The position numbers were made by a program, and so were the translations under genes. The notes beneath the pieces are model-generated. The model did no database searches. It had not been told where the DNA came from and saw only the letters and a list, made by a program, of their open reading frames with translations. This document shows positions 26,918 through 35,707 of a stretch of DNA of 64,000 nt, piece after piece; the first letter of the stretch is position 1; every line of letters starts with the position of its first letter. Origin of the DNA: Rhizobiaceae bacterium (GTDB taxonomy: Bacteria; Pseudomonadota; Alphaproteobacteria; Rhizobiales; Rhizobiaceae); contig JALOTE010000001.1 in assembly GCA_025458045.1 (NCBI GenBank), forward strand, positions 16,162 through 80,161. The letters are read 5' to 3'.

Positions 26918-27226
26918 TCACGGCATATAAACAACGTCTGCCGGTCCGATCAGCCCCAGCTTTTCACGGGCAAACCCGTCCAGCGTGTCGCGCTCGATTG
27001 AGCCCGACTTGAGCAGCGCGACCTTGTGCGTCAGATCGGCACGGGTCTGTCGGAGCGTTTCGAGCCGCGCCTGCGTTTCGGCAAGCGCGGCGTCGATCCG
27101 GACACGCGCATCGGACCCAAAACGGCCATCGACAGAATGATGGGCGAAATAGGCGCTCACAATCAGACAGATTGCGGGAACAACGAACCGGTCCCTGTTA
27201 TGGCGCTTTTTTTGAAGGGTCTTCAC
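26918..27226 (-). CDS. ftsB: FtsB/DivIC-family septum formation initiator
   Basis: The 102-residue protein has a short basic N-terminus (KTLQKKRHNRDR), one membrane segment (FVVPAICLIVSAYFAHHSV) and a coiled coil (DAALAETQARLETLRQTRAD), ending in FAREKLGLIGPADVVYMP, the usual FtsB/DivIC tail. It would act at the divisome with FtsL/FtsQ. A GTG at 27226 is chosen by comparison with family length; upstream TTG (27265) and ATG (27250) codons lack ribosome binding sites. Its place next to pdhA (after eno in many relatives) is typical of alphaproteobacteria. Confidence 0.82.
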   Translation of the reverse strand: MKTLQKKRHNRDRFVVPAICLIVSAYFAHHSVDGRFGSDARVRIDAALAETQARLETLRQTRADLTHKVALLKSGSIERDTLDGFAREKLGLIGPADVVYMP

Positions 27227-27337
27227 GCGACACCATCCACACTCACGCATTACCGAACAGGGCAATGGTAAGCGGGACAGGGTTAACAGCCGGTGATCAG
27301 GCCTTGCTTTCGCAGGCGCGAGCCCGCCCGCCGCGCC

Positions 27338-30300
27338 TCAAACCAACTCGACATCAACCACGCCGGGCACGGCCTTCACCGCGCCGGACACCTGCGGGCT
27401 GACGCTGAACTTCTCCGGCAGCAGCACTTCGATCTCGCGCGCGCCCTGTTCTTTCACTACCACGAGGCTGACCTCGCTCTTGCCGCCCTTTGGCAGCAGG
27501 CTGAAAATGGAGGCGAGCGGACCGTCATCGCGCACAAAGACACGCATCTGCTTTTGCGCGTTGGCGGCCATGGCCTCCAATGACTCGACCGACGAGATGC
27601 GGATGTTGATCCCTTCCGGACGGTCTTCCGCCGTCACCATCAGCACCACGGCGCGGCCGGGTTCCAGCGCTTCACGGTAGTGTGCGAGCGCTTCGGCAAA
27701 CAGAACCGCCTCATATTGGCCTGAAGCGTCGGACAGCGCGATGATGCCCATCTTGTTGCCGGTGCGGGTCCGGCGCTCCGCCCGCGAAATCACGGTTCCC
27801 GCGAGCCGCCCGGCCGTCACGCCGCGCCGCACGCTTTCGGCGAATTCGGCGAATGCGGGAATGCCCTTGCGTTCGAGGAAGGCGCGATACTCGTCGAGCG
27901 GATGCGAGGACAGGTAGAAGCCAGCCGCGTCATATTCACGCTTCAGTTTTTCGGCGGGAGTCCATGGCGCAACCTTGGGCAGCACCAAGGTTTCGGGCCC
28001 TGCCCCGCCGAGCGCGAAGATGTCCGACTGGCCGGATGCCTTGTTGTCATTGGCGCGCGCTGAAAGGCCGAGCAAGCGGTCGACGCCCTCCATCATCGCC
28101 GCACGGTCAACTCCGAAGCAATCGAGCGCGCCCGCTGCGATCAGGCTTTCATAGACGCGCTTGTTGATGAAGCGCGGATCAACCCGCGCGCAGAAATCCG
28201 AAAGCGATGTGAATGGCGCTTCGTTGCGCTTGCGCACGATCTCGTCCACTGCGCCTTCGCCGATCCCCTTGATGGCGGCGAGTGCATAGAGGATCTTTCC
28301 GTCCTTCACCTCGAAGCGCGCATGCGAGGTCATCACGGAGGGCGGCACCACGGTGATGCCGATCCGCTCGGCCTCTTGCCGGAAATCGCTCAGCTTGTCG
28401 GTGTTGAGCAGGTCGAAGCTCATCGAGGCGGCAAGGAACTCCACCGGATGATGTGCCTTCATCCACGCTGTCTGGTAGGAGACGACCGCGTAGGCGGCCG
28501 CGTGCGATTTGTTGAAGCCATAGTCAGCGAATTTTGCGAGCAGGTCGAAAATGGCGTTCGCCTGCCCCTTGCCGACACCGCGCTCGGTTGCGCCCTTCAC
28601 GAAGCGCTCGCGCTGCACTTCCATCTCGGCGCGGATCTTCTTGCCCATCGCTCGCCGCAGCAGGTCGGCCTCGCCGAGCGAGTAACCGGCCAGTTCCTGC
28701 GCGATCTGCATGACCTGCTCCTGATAGACGATGACGCCCTGCGTCTCGGCGATCAGATGGTCGATCTTCGGGTGGATGGAGGCGATTTCCTCCTCGCCAT
28801 TTTTCCGGGCGTTGTAGGTCGGGATGTTTTCCATCGGGCCGGGGCGGTAAAGCGCCACGAGCGCGATGATGTCTTCGATGCGGTCGGGCTTCATGCCGAT
28901 CAGCGCCTTGCGCATCCCGGCCGATTCCACCTGGAAGATGCCGACCGTTTCGCCGCGTGACAGCATCTCATAGGTCGCCTTGTCGTCGAGCGGCAGCGTG
29001 GCGAGATCGATGTCGATGCCTTTGCGGCGCACCAGCGCCACCGCGGTTTCAAGCACGGACAAGGTCTTGAGGCCGAGGAAGTCGAACTTCACCAGCCCCG
29101 CCTTCTCCACCCATTTCATGTTGAACTGCGTCACCGGCATGTTCGAGCGCGGGTCGCGATACATCGGCACCAGTTCGGCGAGCGGCCTGTCGCCGATCAC
29201 GATGCCCGCAGCATGGGTGGAGGCGTGGCGGTAGAGTCCCTCCAGCTTCTTGGCGATGTCGAGCAGCTTGCCGACAATCGGCTCGCGCTCGATTTCCTGC
29301 GCAAAGCGCGGCTCTTCCTCCACGGCCTTGGAGAGCGGCGTCGGGTTGGCCGGATTGTTCGGCACCATCTTGCAGAGCTTGTCCACCTGGCCATAGGGCA
29401 TTTGCAGTACGCGGCCGGTGTCCCGCAGCACCGCGCGGGCCTGCAATGTCCCGAAAGTGATGATCTGCGCCACTTGGTCGCGACCGTATTTCTGCTGGAC
29501 GTAGGCAATTACTTCGTCGCGGCGTTCCTGGCAGAAGTCGATGTCGAAATCCGGCATCGACACGCGGTCGGGGTTGAGGAATCGCTCGAACAGCAACGAG
29601 AAGCGCAGTGGATCGATGTCGGTGATGGTCAAGGCATAGGCGACCAGCGAGCCTGCGCCCGAGCCCCTGCCCGGCCCCACCGGAATGCCCTGCCGCTTGG
29701 CCCATTGGATGAAGTCGGCAACGATGAGGAAGTAGCCGGGGAACTTCATGCGTGTGATCACGCCCAATTCATAGTCAAGCCGCGCGCGGTAATCCTCCAC
29801 GCTGTGGCCCTCGACCGGCCCGGTGACCGCAAGGCGCGCTTCGAGCCCGGCATGTGCCTGTCGCGCCAGCTCATCTGCTTCCGCCGCAAGCGCGGCCACC
29901 TCATCGGCCGTGTCTCCGCCGACAAAGCGCGGCAGGATGGGATCGCGGGACTTGGGGAAGAACGCGGCGCGGCGCGCGATCTCGGCGGTGTTCTCCAAGG
30001 CCTCCGGCAGATCGGCAAACAGGGCCGCAAGTTCGGATTGACGCTTGAGGCAGTGGTCGGGGGTCAACCGCCGCCGGTTGTCCTCCGCAATCACCGCGCC
30101 TTCCGCGATCGCCAGCAGCGCATCATGGGCCTCGAAATCGGCTGCCTCGGCGAAATAGGCTTCGTTTGTCGCAACGAGCGGCAGATTCAGTTCATAGGCA
30201 AGGCTGATCATGACGCGTTCGATGGCGCGCGACGTGCCGCGCTGGCGTTGCAACTCGACATAAAGCCTGTCGCCGAACAGCGCCGCAAGCGCTTCCAGCC

Positions 30301-30811
30301 GCGCCCGCGCCAAAGCGGATTGTCCGGCCTCCAACGCGCGGGCGATCGGGCCATTCGGTCCACCCGTCAGCAGGATGACGCCTTCGGCATGGCGCTCCAA
30401 CTGCGCATAGGGCAAGCGCAGCAAGCCGCCCTCCCCGCCTTCCAGATAAAGCGCCGACGACAAGGCCACAAGGTTGGCATAGCCCCGCGCGGACGCGGCT
30501 ATGAGGACGACTCCGGCTCTCGCCCTTCGCCGCGGGTCGGCATCATCGGCGAGCGCCAGTTCCGGCGGAAACGCGATCTCCATGTCGCAGCCGATGATCG
30601 GTTGGACGCCCGCCGCCTTTGCGGCATCGGCAAACTGCAGTGCGCCAAACAGGTTGTTCGTGTCGGCGATGCAGACAGCGGGCGCAATGTCGGCCGCGGT
30701 GCGCGCCACGATGTCCTTGATCTGCAAAGCGCCTTCAAGCAGCGAATAGGCCGAGTGCACCCGCAAATTGATGATGGGCTCGCGCCGCTTTGTTCCGCCT
30801 GCGTCCATCAT
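27338..30811 (-). CDS. dnaE: DNA polymerase III subunit alpha
   Basis: The 1157-residue replicative polymerase has the PHP domain at the N terminus (NLRVHSAYSLLEGALQIKDI), the catalytic aspartates in SMPDFDIDFCQERRDEV (~410), further polymerase motifs (VGPGRGSGAGSLVAYAL), the tandem helix-hairpin-helix region and the C-terminal OB domain (TVISRAERRTRTGNKMG, ~1000). Size is normal for DnaE1. Two ATG codons are adjacent at 30806-30811. It lies 85 bases after the 28-residue peptide gene and may share its LexA/CtrA-type upstream region. Confidence 0.97.
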   Translation of the reverse strand: MMDAGGTKRREPIINLRVHSAYSLLEGALQIKDIVARTAADIAPAVCIADTNNLFGALQFADAAKAAGVQPIIGCDMEIAFPPELALADDADPRRRARAGVVLIAASARGYANLVALSSALYLEGGEGGLLRLPYAQLERHAEGVILLTGGPNGPIARALEAGQSALARARLEALAALFGDRLYVELQRQRGTSRAIERVMISLAYELNLPLVATNEAYFAEAADFEAHDALLAIAEGAVIAEDNRRRLTPDHCLKRQSELAALFADLPEALENTAEIARRAAFFPKSRDPILPRFVGGDTADEVAALAAEADELARQAHAGLEARLAVTGPVEGHSVEDYRARLDYELGVITRMKFPGYFLIVADFIQWAKRQGIPVGPGRGSGAGSLVAYALTITDIDPLRFSLLFERFLNPDRVSMPDFDIDFCQERRDEVIAYVQQKYGRDQVAQIITFGTLQARAVLRDTGRVLQMPYGQVDKLCKMVPNNPANPTPLSKAVEEEPRFAQEIEREPIVGKLLDIAKKLEGLYRHASTHAAGIVIGDRPLAELVPMYRDPRSNMPVTQFNMKWVEKAGLVKFDFLGLKTLSVLETAVALVRRKGIDIDLATLPLDDKATYEMLSRGETVGIFQVESAGMRKALIGMKPDRIEDIIALVALYRPGPMENIPTYNARKNGEEEIASIHPKIDHLIAETQGVIVYQEQVMQIAQELAGYSLGEADLLRRAMGKKIRAEMEVQRERFVKGATERGVGKGQANAIFDLLAKFADYGFNKSHAAAYAVVSYQTAWMKAHHPVEFLAASMSFDLLNTDKLSDFRQEAERIGITVVPPSVMTSHARFEVKDGKILYALAAIKGIGEGAVDEIVRKRNEAPFTSLSDFCARVDPRFINKRVYESLIAAGALDCFGVDRAAMMEGVDRLLGLSARANDNKASGQSDIFALGGAGPETLVLPKVAPWTPAEKLKREYDAAGFYLSSHPLDEYRAFLERKGIPAFAEFAESVRRGVTAGRLAGTVISRAERRTRTGNKMGIIALSDASGQYEAVLFAEALAHYREALEPGRAVVLMVTAEDRPEGINIRISSVESLEAMAANAQKQMRVFVRDDGPLASIFSLLPKGGKSEVSLVVVKEQGAREIEVLLPEKFSVSPQVSGAVKAVPGVVDVELV

Positions 30812-30896
30812 GGCCGTACCCCGATTCCGAAGTGGTCAGCCTATGCGAGATGCACGCGTTCCGACAGCTTGATGACGCGTCATCCACCGTTGACGG

Positions 30897-30983
30897 TCAA
30901 ACCGCCGACGCCCACATGGCGATGGTGATCAGGAACGCCGACAGGGACACAAGTGCGGCCACATCCTGGACAAACTCGACCAT
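30897..30983 (-). CDS. 28-residue single-span membrane peptide, SidA-like candidate
   Basis: The ATG at 30983 follows GGAGGG with four bases between, a strong ribosome binding site. An in-frame TAA lies just upstream, so the frame is short by design. The product starts MVEFVQDVAALVSLSAFLIT and ends IAMWASAV: an acidic N-terminus and one membrane span. The gene is preceded by overlapping LexA-type boxes and a CtrA-type box. Caulobacter SidA is a 29-residue SOS-induced inner-membrane inhibitor of cell division (known); that this peptide is its counterpart is inference from size, topology and control, not from sequence identity. Confidence 0.6.
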   Translation of the reverse strand: MVEFVQDVAALVSLSAFLITIAMWASAV

Positions 30984-31005
30984 GGAACCCTCCAATTCGC
31001 GTTAA

Positions 31006-31031
31006 GTTCGATGTATGTTCTTTATGTGTTC
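31006..31031. promoter_or_regulatory. Overlapping LexA-type boxes (three GTTC units)
   Basis: GTTC occurs at 31006, 31017 and 31028, each separated by seven bases. This makes two overlapping GTTC-N7-GTTC sites, the alphaproteobacterial LexA consensus. They lie 23-48 bases upstream of the 28-residue peptide start, where a repressor would cover the likely -10 and start point. Confidence 0.75.
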
Positions 31032-31036
31032 ACTTC

Positions 31037-31051
31037 TTAACGGAACGTTAA
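31037..31051. promoter_or_regulatory. CtrA-type box
   Basis: TTAACGGAACGTTAA is a perfect TTAA-N7-TTAA, the CtrA recognition pattern of alphaproteobacteria. It lies between the two LexA clusters and would cover a -35 region for minus-strand transcription (TTAAGA on that strand, with the -10 under the first LexA cluster). Confidence 0.6.
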
Positions 31052-31067
31052 AATCCGGCCGCAACGC

Positions 31068-31082
31068 GAACATATTTGGAAC
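31068..31082. promoter_or_regulatory. Second LexA-type box, opposite orientation
   Basis: GAAC at 31068-31071 and 31079-31082 with seven bases between give GTTC-N7-GTTC on the minus strand. It is a further LexA-type site, about 50 bases from the first cluster and inverted relative to it. The remaining 180 bases to lolD hold no gene I can support. Confidence 0.65.
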
Positions 31083-31262
31083 AGAAACAAAAACGCGGAA
31101 ACCCGCGAATTCCGCTCGCCAATCAGGGCGGCGGCTGGCGGTGGCGCTCACACGACGCACAACGCAGAAGCAGGCGGAACATGGCAATCGCCGTCCAGCC
31201 GTGTGCGCAGCCTGTCGGCCCAAGACGCAACTGCCTTGCTTACGAAAAGTCAGCCGATCGGA

Positions 31263-31952
31263 TCACGCGGTGACGATGCGGCGGTCCCGCAACGTGATGA
31301 TCCGGTCCATGCGGCGCGCGAGGTCATGGTTATGTGTGACAATCAGCGCGGCAAGCCCGGACTGGCGCACAAGCGCCTCCAGAGCCTCGAACACATAGCT
31401 TGAGGTTTCGGGGTCGAGATTGCCTGTAGGCTCATCGGCCAGCAGAAGCCGCGGCGCATTGGCAACGGCGCGCGCGATCGCAACACGCTGCTGCTCGCCG
31501 CCGGAAAGCTCCGCCGGGCGGTGCAAGGCACGGGGCGCAAGCTTCATATAGGCAAGCAACTGGCCCGCCCGGTTCGCCGCCTCGGCCTTGGTCAGGCCCG
31601 CGATCATCTGCGGGATCATGACATTCTCAAGCGCCGTGAATTCCGGCAGCAGGTGATGGAACTGGTAGACAAAGCCGATCGAGGTGCGGCGCAGCGCGGT
31701 CCGCTCGCTGTCGCCCATGCGCGCCGCGTCCTCTCCCGCGATCAGCACCTGTCCCTGATCAGGCGATTCAAGCAGGCCCGCCAGATGCAGCAAGGTCGAT
31801 TTGCCGGCACCGGACGGCGCGACAAGTGCAACCATTTCCCCCTCATGCACGGCGAGATCGCCGCCCTCGAGGATGACGAGCCGCTTGTCGCCCTCCGCAT
31901 ACCAGCGGTGGATATCGCGAAATTCCAAAACGGGCGCGGCGGCGGTGTTCAT
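31263..31952 (-). CDS. lolD: Lipoprotein-release ABC transporter ATPase
   Basis: The 229-residue ATPase starts at the ATG at 31952 ([18 protein letters not shown]), overlapping the permease stop by four bases. Walker [16 protein letters not shown] (~41-55), signature [14 protein letters not shown] (~147) and Walker [13 protein letters not shown] are all present, with [18 protein letters not shown] for the MacB/LolD subgroup. It powers extraction of lipoproteins from the inner membrane. The reading frame is open to 32435 inside the permease gene, but that extension is not used. Confidence 0.93.
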   Translation of the reverse strand: MNTAAAPVLEFRDIHRWYAEGDKRLVILEGGDLAVHEGEMVALVAPSGAGKSTLLHLAGLLESPDQGQVLIAGEDAARMGDSERTALRRTSIGFVYQFHHLLPEFTALENVMIPQMIAGLTKAEAANRAGQLLAYMKLAPRALHRPAELSGGEQQRVAIARAVANAPRLLLADEPTGNLDPETSSYVFEALEALVRQSGLAALIVTHNHDLARRMDRIITLRDRRIVTA

Positions 31953-33247
31953 TCGTAGCGCAGAGCCTCGACCGGATCGAGCCGTGCCGCCCGCCACGCC
32001 GGATAGAGCGTGGCAAGAAACGACAGGACAAGGCCCATCGCCACGATGGATGCCGTCTCGCCGATGTCCATGCGTGCCGGTATCTCGGAAAGGTAACGGA
32101 TCGTCGGATCCCACACCTGTCCGCCGGACAGGGTTTCGATGACAGACTGCACAGTCTTGATGTTGCGCACGAACAGCACGCCCAATGCCAAGCCAACCAG
32201 CGTGCCGAGCACGCCGATGGTGGAGCCGGTCATGACGAATATGCGCAGAATCGCGCCACTGGTCGCGCCCATTGTGCGCATGATCGCGATGTCGCGGCCC
32301 TTGTCCTTCACCAGCATGATCAGGCCTGAGATGATGTTGAGCGCAGCTACCAGAATGATCAGCGAAAGGACGATGAACTGCACATTGCGGTCGATTTCGA
32401 GCGCCGCAAAAAAGGAGCGGTTGCGCTGGCGCCAATCCGTGATGAAGACCGGGCGCTGCGCCGCATCCGTCAGCAAGGGCCGCGCGGCGTCCACCTCGTC
32501 GGCATTGTCGAGAAACACGTCGATCGACTGAACCTGTTCTTCCGAGTTGAAATAGACCTGCGCCGCAGTGAGCGGCAGGAACACGATGGAGGAATCATAC
32601 TCGCTCATCCCGATCTCGAAGATCGCCACAACCGGATAGGCAACGACCCGCGGCGTCGTGCCGAAAGGGGTCACGTCGCCTTCAGGCGAAACCAGCGTCA
32701 ACTGATCGCCAAGCGACAGGCCCAGATTCTCCGACATGCGGATGCCGATTGCGACACCCTCGGCGGCATCAAAGCCATCGAGCGAGCCTTGCCGGATGTT
32801 GTTGGCCACCATGCCGAAGCGCTTCAGGTCCGCCTCGCGCACGCCGCGCACCAAAGCGCCGGTGCCGGGCCCGGAATTGCCGGAGGACAGCGTCTGTCCT
32901 TCGACCATCGGCACGGCCAGCTTGACCCCTGGCACCGCCGACAGCCGCGCGGCCAGCGCGTCATATTCGGTCATCGGCATATCGATCGGCTGCACCACCA
33001 TGTGGCCGTTGATGCCGAGGATGCGGCTTGTCAGTTCCTGTCTGAATCCGTTCATGACGGCCATGACAATGATGAGCGTGGCGACACCGAGCAGGATGCC
33101 GATGAAGGAAAAGATCGCGATGACGGAAACGAACGCCTCTTTTCGCCGCGCCCGCAAATAGCGCATCGCCATCATCCGCTCGAATGGCGAGAACGGCCCG
33201 GCCGGTTTCGGGCGCCCGATGTCCGTGCGGGCGGCAGCCTTGCTCAT
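31949..33247 (-). CDS. lolC: Lipoprotein-releasing ABC transporter permease, LolC/LolE type
   Basis: The 432-residue protein has an N-terminal span ([20 protein letters not shown], ~40-60), a large periplasmic domain (~75-285) and three C-terminal FtsX-type spans ([56 protein letters not shown]). It would work with LolD and probably as a homodimer, because only one permease gene is present, as in the LolF arrangement of some bacteria. Four-base overlaps link proS, this gene and lolD into one unit. Confidence 0.9.
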   Translation of the reverse strand: MSKAAARTDIGRPKPAGPFSPFERMMAMRYLRARRKEAFVSVIAIFSFIGILLGVATLIIVMAVMNGFRQELTSRILGINGHMVVQPIDMPMTEYDALAARLSAVPGVKLAVPMVEGQTLSSGNSGPGTGALVRGVREADLKRFGMVANNIRQGSLDGFDAAEGVAIGIRMSENLGLSLGDQLTLVSPEGDVTPFGTTPRVVAYPVVAIFEIGMSEYDSSIVFLPLTAAQVYFNSEEQVQSIDVFLDNADEVDAARPLLTDAAQRPVFITDWRQRNRSFFAALEIDRNVQFIVLSLIILVAALNIISGLIMLVKDKGRDIAIMRTMGATSGAILRIFVMTGSTIGVLGTLVGLALGVLFVRNIKTVQSVIETLSGGQVWDPTIRYLSEIPARMDIGETASIVAMGLVLSFLATLYPAWRAARLDPVEALRYE

Positions 33248-34599
33248 CCGCGCGCCGAAGCCTGTGCCACCAGCTTGGCAATCGCCGCATCCAGCGACAG
33301 CATTTCGCGGTCACCGGATTTGCGTTGTTTGATCTCGACTTCACCTGACGCGGCCCCGCGCGGCCCGACGATCACCTGAACCGGCACGCCGATCAGATCA
33401 GCGGTCGCGAATTTCGCGCCGGCGCGGTTGTCCGTGTCGTCATGCAGCACATCGAGGCCGACGGCACCAAGCTGCGTTTCCAGCGTCGCACAGATTGCGT
33501 CGCATGCCGCATCGCCCGGCTTCATGTTGATGACGACCACATCGAACGGCGCGACAGACGCGGGCCAGATGATGCCCGCGTCGTCATGACTGGCCTCGAT
33601 GATGGCCGCCATCAGCCGCGTCGGCCCGATACCATAGGACCCCATCTGCAAGAGATGCTCCTTGCCGTCTGGGCCGAGAACCTTCGCTCCCATCGGTTCG
33701 GAGTATTTGGTGCCGAAGTGGAAGATATGGCCGACTTCGATGCCGCGCGCCGAGGTCTTGCCTTCGTCCGGCATGGCATCCCATGTGGCGCGCGCGCCTT
33801 CTTCCTTGTCATAGATCTCGTCGGTCGCGGCGAAGGGTGTGGTCCATGTATCGACAATGGCGGCGATTTCAGCGTCATCGCCATAATTGACGTCCGCGCC
33901 GGGTGTCTCGAACCCCATGAAAGCCTTGTCGCAAAACACCTGGCTTTCACCTGTGTCGGCAAGAACGATGAACTCGTGGCTGAGATTGCCGCCGATCGGG
34001 CCGGTGTCGGCCCGCATGGGGATCGACTTGAGGCCGAGCCGCGCGAAGGTGCGCAGATAAGAGACAAACATCCGGTTGTAAGCGGCACGCGATGCTTCGT
34101 AATCGAGGTCGAATGAATAGGCGTCCTTCATCAGGAACTCGCGGCCGCGCATCACGCCGAAGCGCGGGCGGCGCTCGTCGCGGAATTTCCACTGGATGTG
34201 GTAGAGGTTGAGCGGGAGGTCCTTGTAGGACTTGACGTAAGACCGGACGATCTCGGTGACCATTTCCTCATTCGTCGGCCCATAGAGCATTTCGCGGCCG
34301 TTGCGGTCCTTAAGGCGCAGCATCTCTTCGCCATAGGCTTCATAGCGCCCGCTTTCGCGCCACAGATTGGCCGACTGGATCGTCGGCATCAGGATCTCGA
34401 TGGCCCCTGCCCGGTTCTGCTCCTCGCGCACGATGCGGTTGATCTTGTCCAGCACGCGCAAGCCCATCGGCAGCAGCGAATAGATGCCTGCTGCCTGCTG
34501 GCGGATCATGCCCGCCCGCAACATGAGGCGGTGCGACACGATCTCCGCTTCCTGCGGATTTTCTTTGAGAATGGGCAGGAAGTAGCGCGACAGACGCAT
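33244..34599 (-). CDS. proS: Prolyl-tRNA synthetase, alphaproteobacterial type
   Basis: The 451-residue class II enzyme charges tRNA-Pro. Seen: [20 protein letters not shown] at the start, [20 protein letters not shown] (motif 1), [20 protein letters not shown], motif 2 [20 protein letters not shown] and motif 3 [13 protein letters not shown], then the anticodon-binding domain (~350-450). It lacks the large editing insertion domain of E. coli ProS, as expected at this length in alphaproteobacteria. It is the first gene of proS-lolC-lolD. Confidence 0.96.
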   Translation of the reverse strand: MRLSRYFLPILKENPQEAEIVSHRLMLRAGMIRQQAAGIYSLLPMGLRVLDKINRIVREEQNRAGAIEILMPTIQSANLWRESGRYEAYGEEMLRLKDRNGREMLYGPTNEEMVTEIVRSYVKSYKDLPLNLYHIQWKFRDERRPRFGVMRGREFLMKDAYSFDLDYEASRAAYNRMFVSYLRTFARLGLKSIPMRADTGPIGGNLSHEFIVLADTGESQVFCDKAFMGFETPGADVNYGDDAEIAAIVDTWTTPFAATDEIYDKEEGARATWDAMPDEGKTSARGIEVGHIFHFGTKYSEPMGAKVLGPDGKEHLLQMGSYGIGPTRLMAAIIEASHDDAGIIWPASVAPFDVVVINMKPGDAACDAICATLETQLGAVGLDVLHDDTDNRAGAKFATADLIGVPVQVIVGPRGAASGEVEIKQRKSGDREMLSLDAAIAKLVAQASARG

Positions 34600-34779
34600 G
34601 AGGCAGCCTTGAGCAATGGGGTGCGGATCAGAATCGGCAGCAACTGCCCCGCTTTTTCAAGGCGTTTTGATAGTGTTCAATCGCGCGAAAAGAAAGGCGG
34701 TGGCGTCCGGTCTGACGCAACGTCAAATTTGCTGCACTGCAGCATGTTTTCTGCGTAACAGTTTGTAAAAAACGCGTGA

Positions 34780-34962
34780 CACAGGCCGGCAAGACAGCTA
34801 GTTTTTTCGGCAACAAGAGCAGCGGTTAAGCACCGACTGCCAAAAACGCGGTCATGGTCTTGGGAGGATTAGACCCTTGGCGCGCCTGTCGCTGCCGCCG
34901 GTAACGGAATTGGGTCACTGCGTATAAGCCAGACTAAACAAGGCCTTCGGGCCTTTTTTTTT
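34780..34962 (+). ncRNA. Candidate orphan small RNA
   Basis: A strong plus-strand terminator has no gene upstream on its strand: proS reads away to the left and DUF1467 reads leftwards from the right. The body contains several short complementary blocks (GGGAGGATTAGACCC; GCGCGCC; GTCGCTGCCGCCGGTAAC). I checked it against tRNA, tmRNA, SRP RNA and 5S signatures and saw none. The 5' end is not defined, so the start given is approximate. Confidence 0.4.
34940..34962 (+). terminator. Intrinsic terminator with TTCG loop
   Basis: The stem AAGGCC / GGCCTT closes a TTCG tetraloop and runs into nine thymines (34954-34962). This is a textbook Rho-independent terminator for plus-strand transcription. 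In the other direction the tail is only TTGTTT, so it is weak for minus-strand messages. Confidence 0.85.
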
Positions 34963-35004
34963 GGCTTTGGTTCAGCGCGTTGCGGTGCCTCATGAACGCA
35001 GCGA

Positions 35005-35286
35005 TCAATCGTTGGCGCGGAATTCCTGCGGGATGATCAGAGGCACATCGGCAAAGCCGAACCCCTTGATGGCGACCAGCCAATAAAAGCCGGCAAACAG
35101 GATTGAACTGGCGATCGTGGAGCGCAACGCCGCCTTGGCGAAATGCGGGCGGATCGGCGCGCCGCCAGCCGTTCCCGGCACGATCTTGCCCTCGTCGGCT
35201 TGCGTGCGCACACCGAACGGCATGACGGCAAACAGCACCGTCCACCACACGACGAAGTAGATGGCGATTGCGGTGAACCAGTTCAT
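35005..35286 (-). CDS. DUF1467 family small membrane protein
   Basis: The 93-residue protein starts with a membrane span (MNWFTAIAIYFVVWWTVLFA), has the DUF1467 centre MPFGVRTQADEGKIVPGTAG and a second span (SILFAGFYWLVAIKGFGF). It has no known function, and it is found beside mce or proS in many alphaproteobacteria. The ATG overlaps the mce stop by four bases, so it is translated from the same message as mce, rnj and birA. Confidence 0.87.
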   Translation of the reverse strand: MNWFTAIAIYFVVWWTVLFAVMPFGVRTQADEGKIVPGTAGGAPIRPHFAKAALRSTIASSILFAGFYWLVAIKGFGFADVPLIIPQEFRAND

Positions 35287-35696
35287 GATCCGCGCACTTC
35301 CTCAAGCTCGATCAATGTGCCGGCAAAATCCTTCGGGTGCAGGAACAGGACCGGATTGCCATGCGCACCTGTTTTCGGCTCGCCCGAACCAAGCACGCGT
35401 GCGCCGTTCGCCTTCAACGCGTCGCGTGCCGCGATGATGTCGGCGACTTCGTAACAGATGTGGTGCATGCCGCCCGACGGGTTCTTCTCAAGGAATGCAC
35501 GGATGGGAGACGCGTCGCCAAGCGCCTCCAGCAACTCCACCTTGGTGTTGGCGAGTTCGACGAAGGCGACCGTCACGCCATGTTCTGGCAGCGCCTGCGG
35601 AGCGGAGACAGTTGCGCCGAGCATCGAGCGGTAGCGCGCCATGGCATCCGACAGATCCGGCACAGCGAGCGCAACATGATTGACACGTCCGAGCAT
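35283..35696 (-). CDS. mce: Methylmalonyl-CoA epimerase
   Basis: The 137-residue protein is a vicinal oxygen chelate fold enzyme that interconverts the methylmalonyl-CoA epimers in propionyl-CoA breakdown. Metal ligands are visible in LGRVNHVALAVPDL, GGMHHICYEVAD and GTLIELEEV. The start at 35696 (MLGRVNHV) fits family length; the longer open frame to 35753 overlaps rnj. It is 11 bases after rnj. The epimerase call rests on the family's typical motif and length. Confidence 0.9.
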   Translation of the reverse strand: MLGRVNHVALAVPDLSDAMARYRSMLGATVSAPQALPEHGVTVAFVELANTKVELLEALGDASPIRAFLEKNPSGGMHHICYEVADIIAARDALKANGARVLGSGEPKTGAHGNPVLFLHPKDFAGTLIELEEVRGS

Positions 35697-35707
35697 GGCG
35701 GCCCCGC

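Larger units (their letters stand above)
34600..35004. other. 405-base gap between proS and the DUF1467 gene
   Basis: No protein gene is supported here. The proS side (34600-34700) should contain the minus-strand proS promoter; TTGAAC and TATCAA near 34660-34680 are only weak candidates. The rest is A/T-richer than its surroundings and ends in an intrinsic terminator pointing rightwards (34940-34962), which suggests a plus-strand small RNA. Confidence 0.5.

Noticed and set aside
29213..30928. A 571-codon plus-strand open frame
   Set aside because: It mirrors dnaE, has the composition of an antisense frame and no ribosome binding site.
31015..31398. A plus-strand open frame starting within the LexA cluster
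   Set aside because: It runs antisense into lolD, its composition is Arg/Ser-rich without domain features, and its start lies inside a regulatory site.
34740..34962. tRNA, tmRNA piece, SRP RNA or 5S RNA near the orphan terminator
   Set aside because: No T-loop GTTCGAAT-type sequence, no GGTTC...CCA end, no SRP GGAAG loop and no 5S pattern were found.
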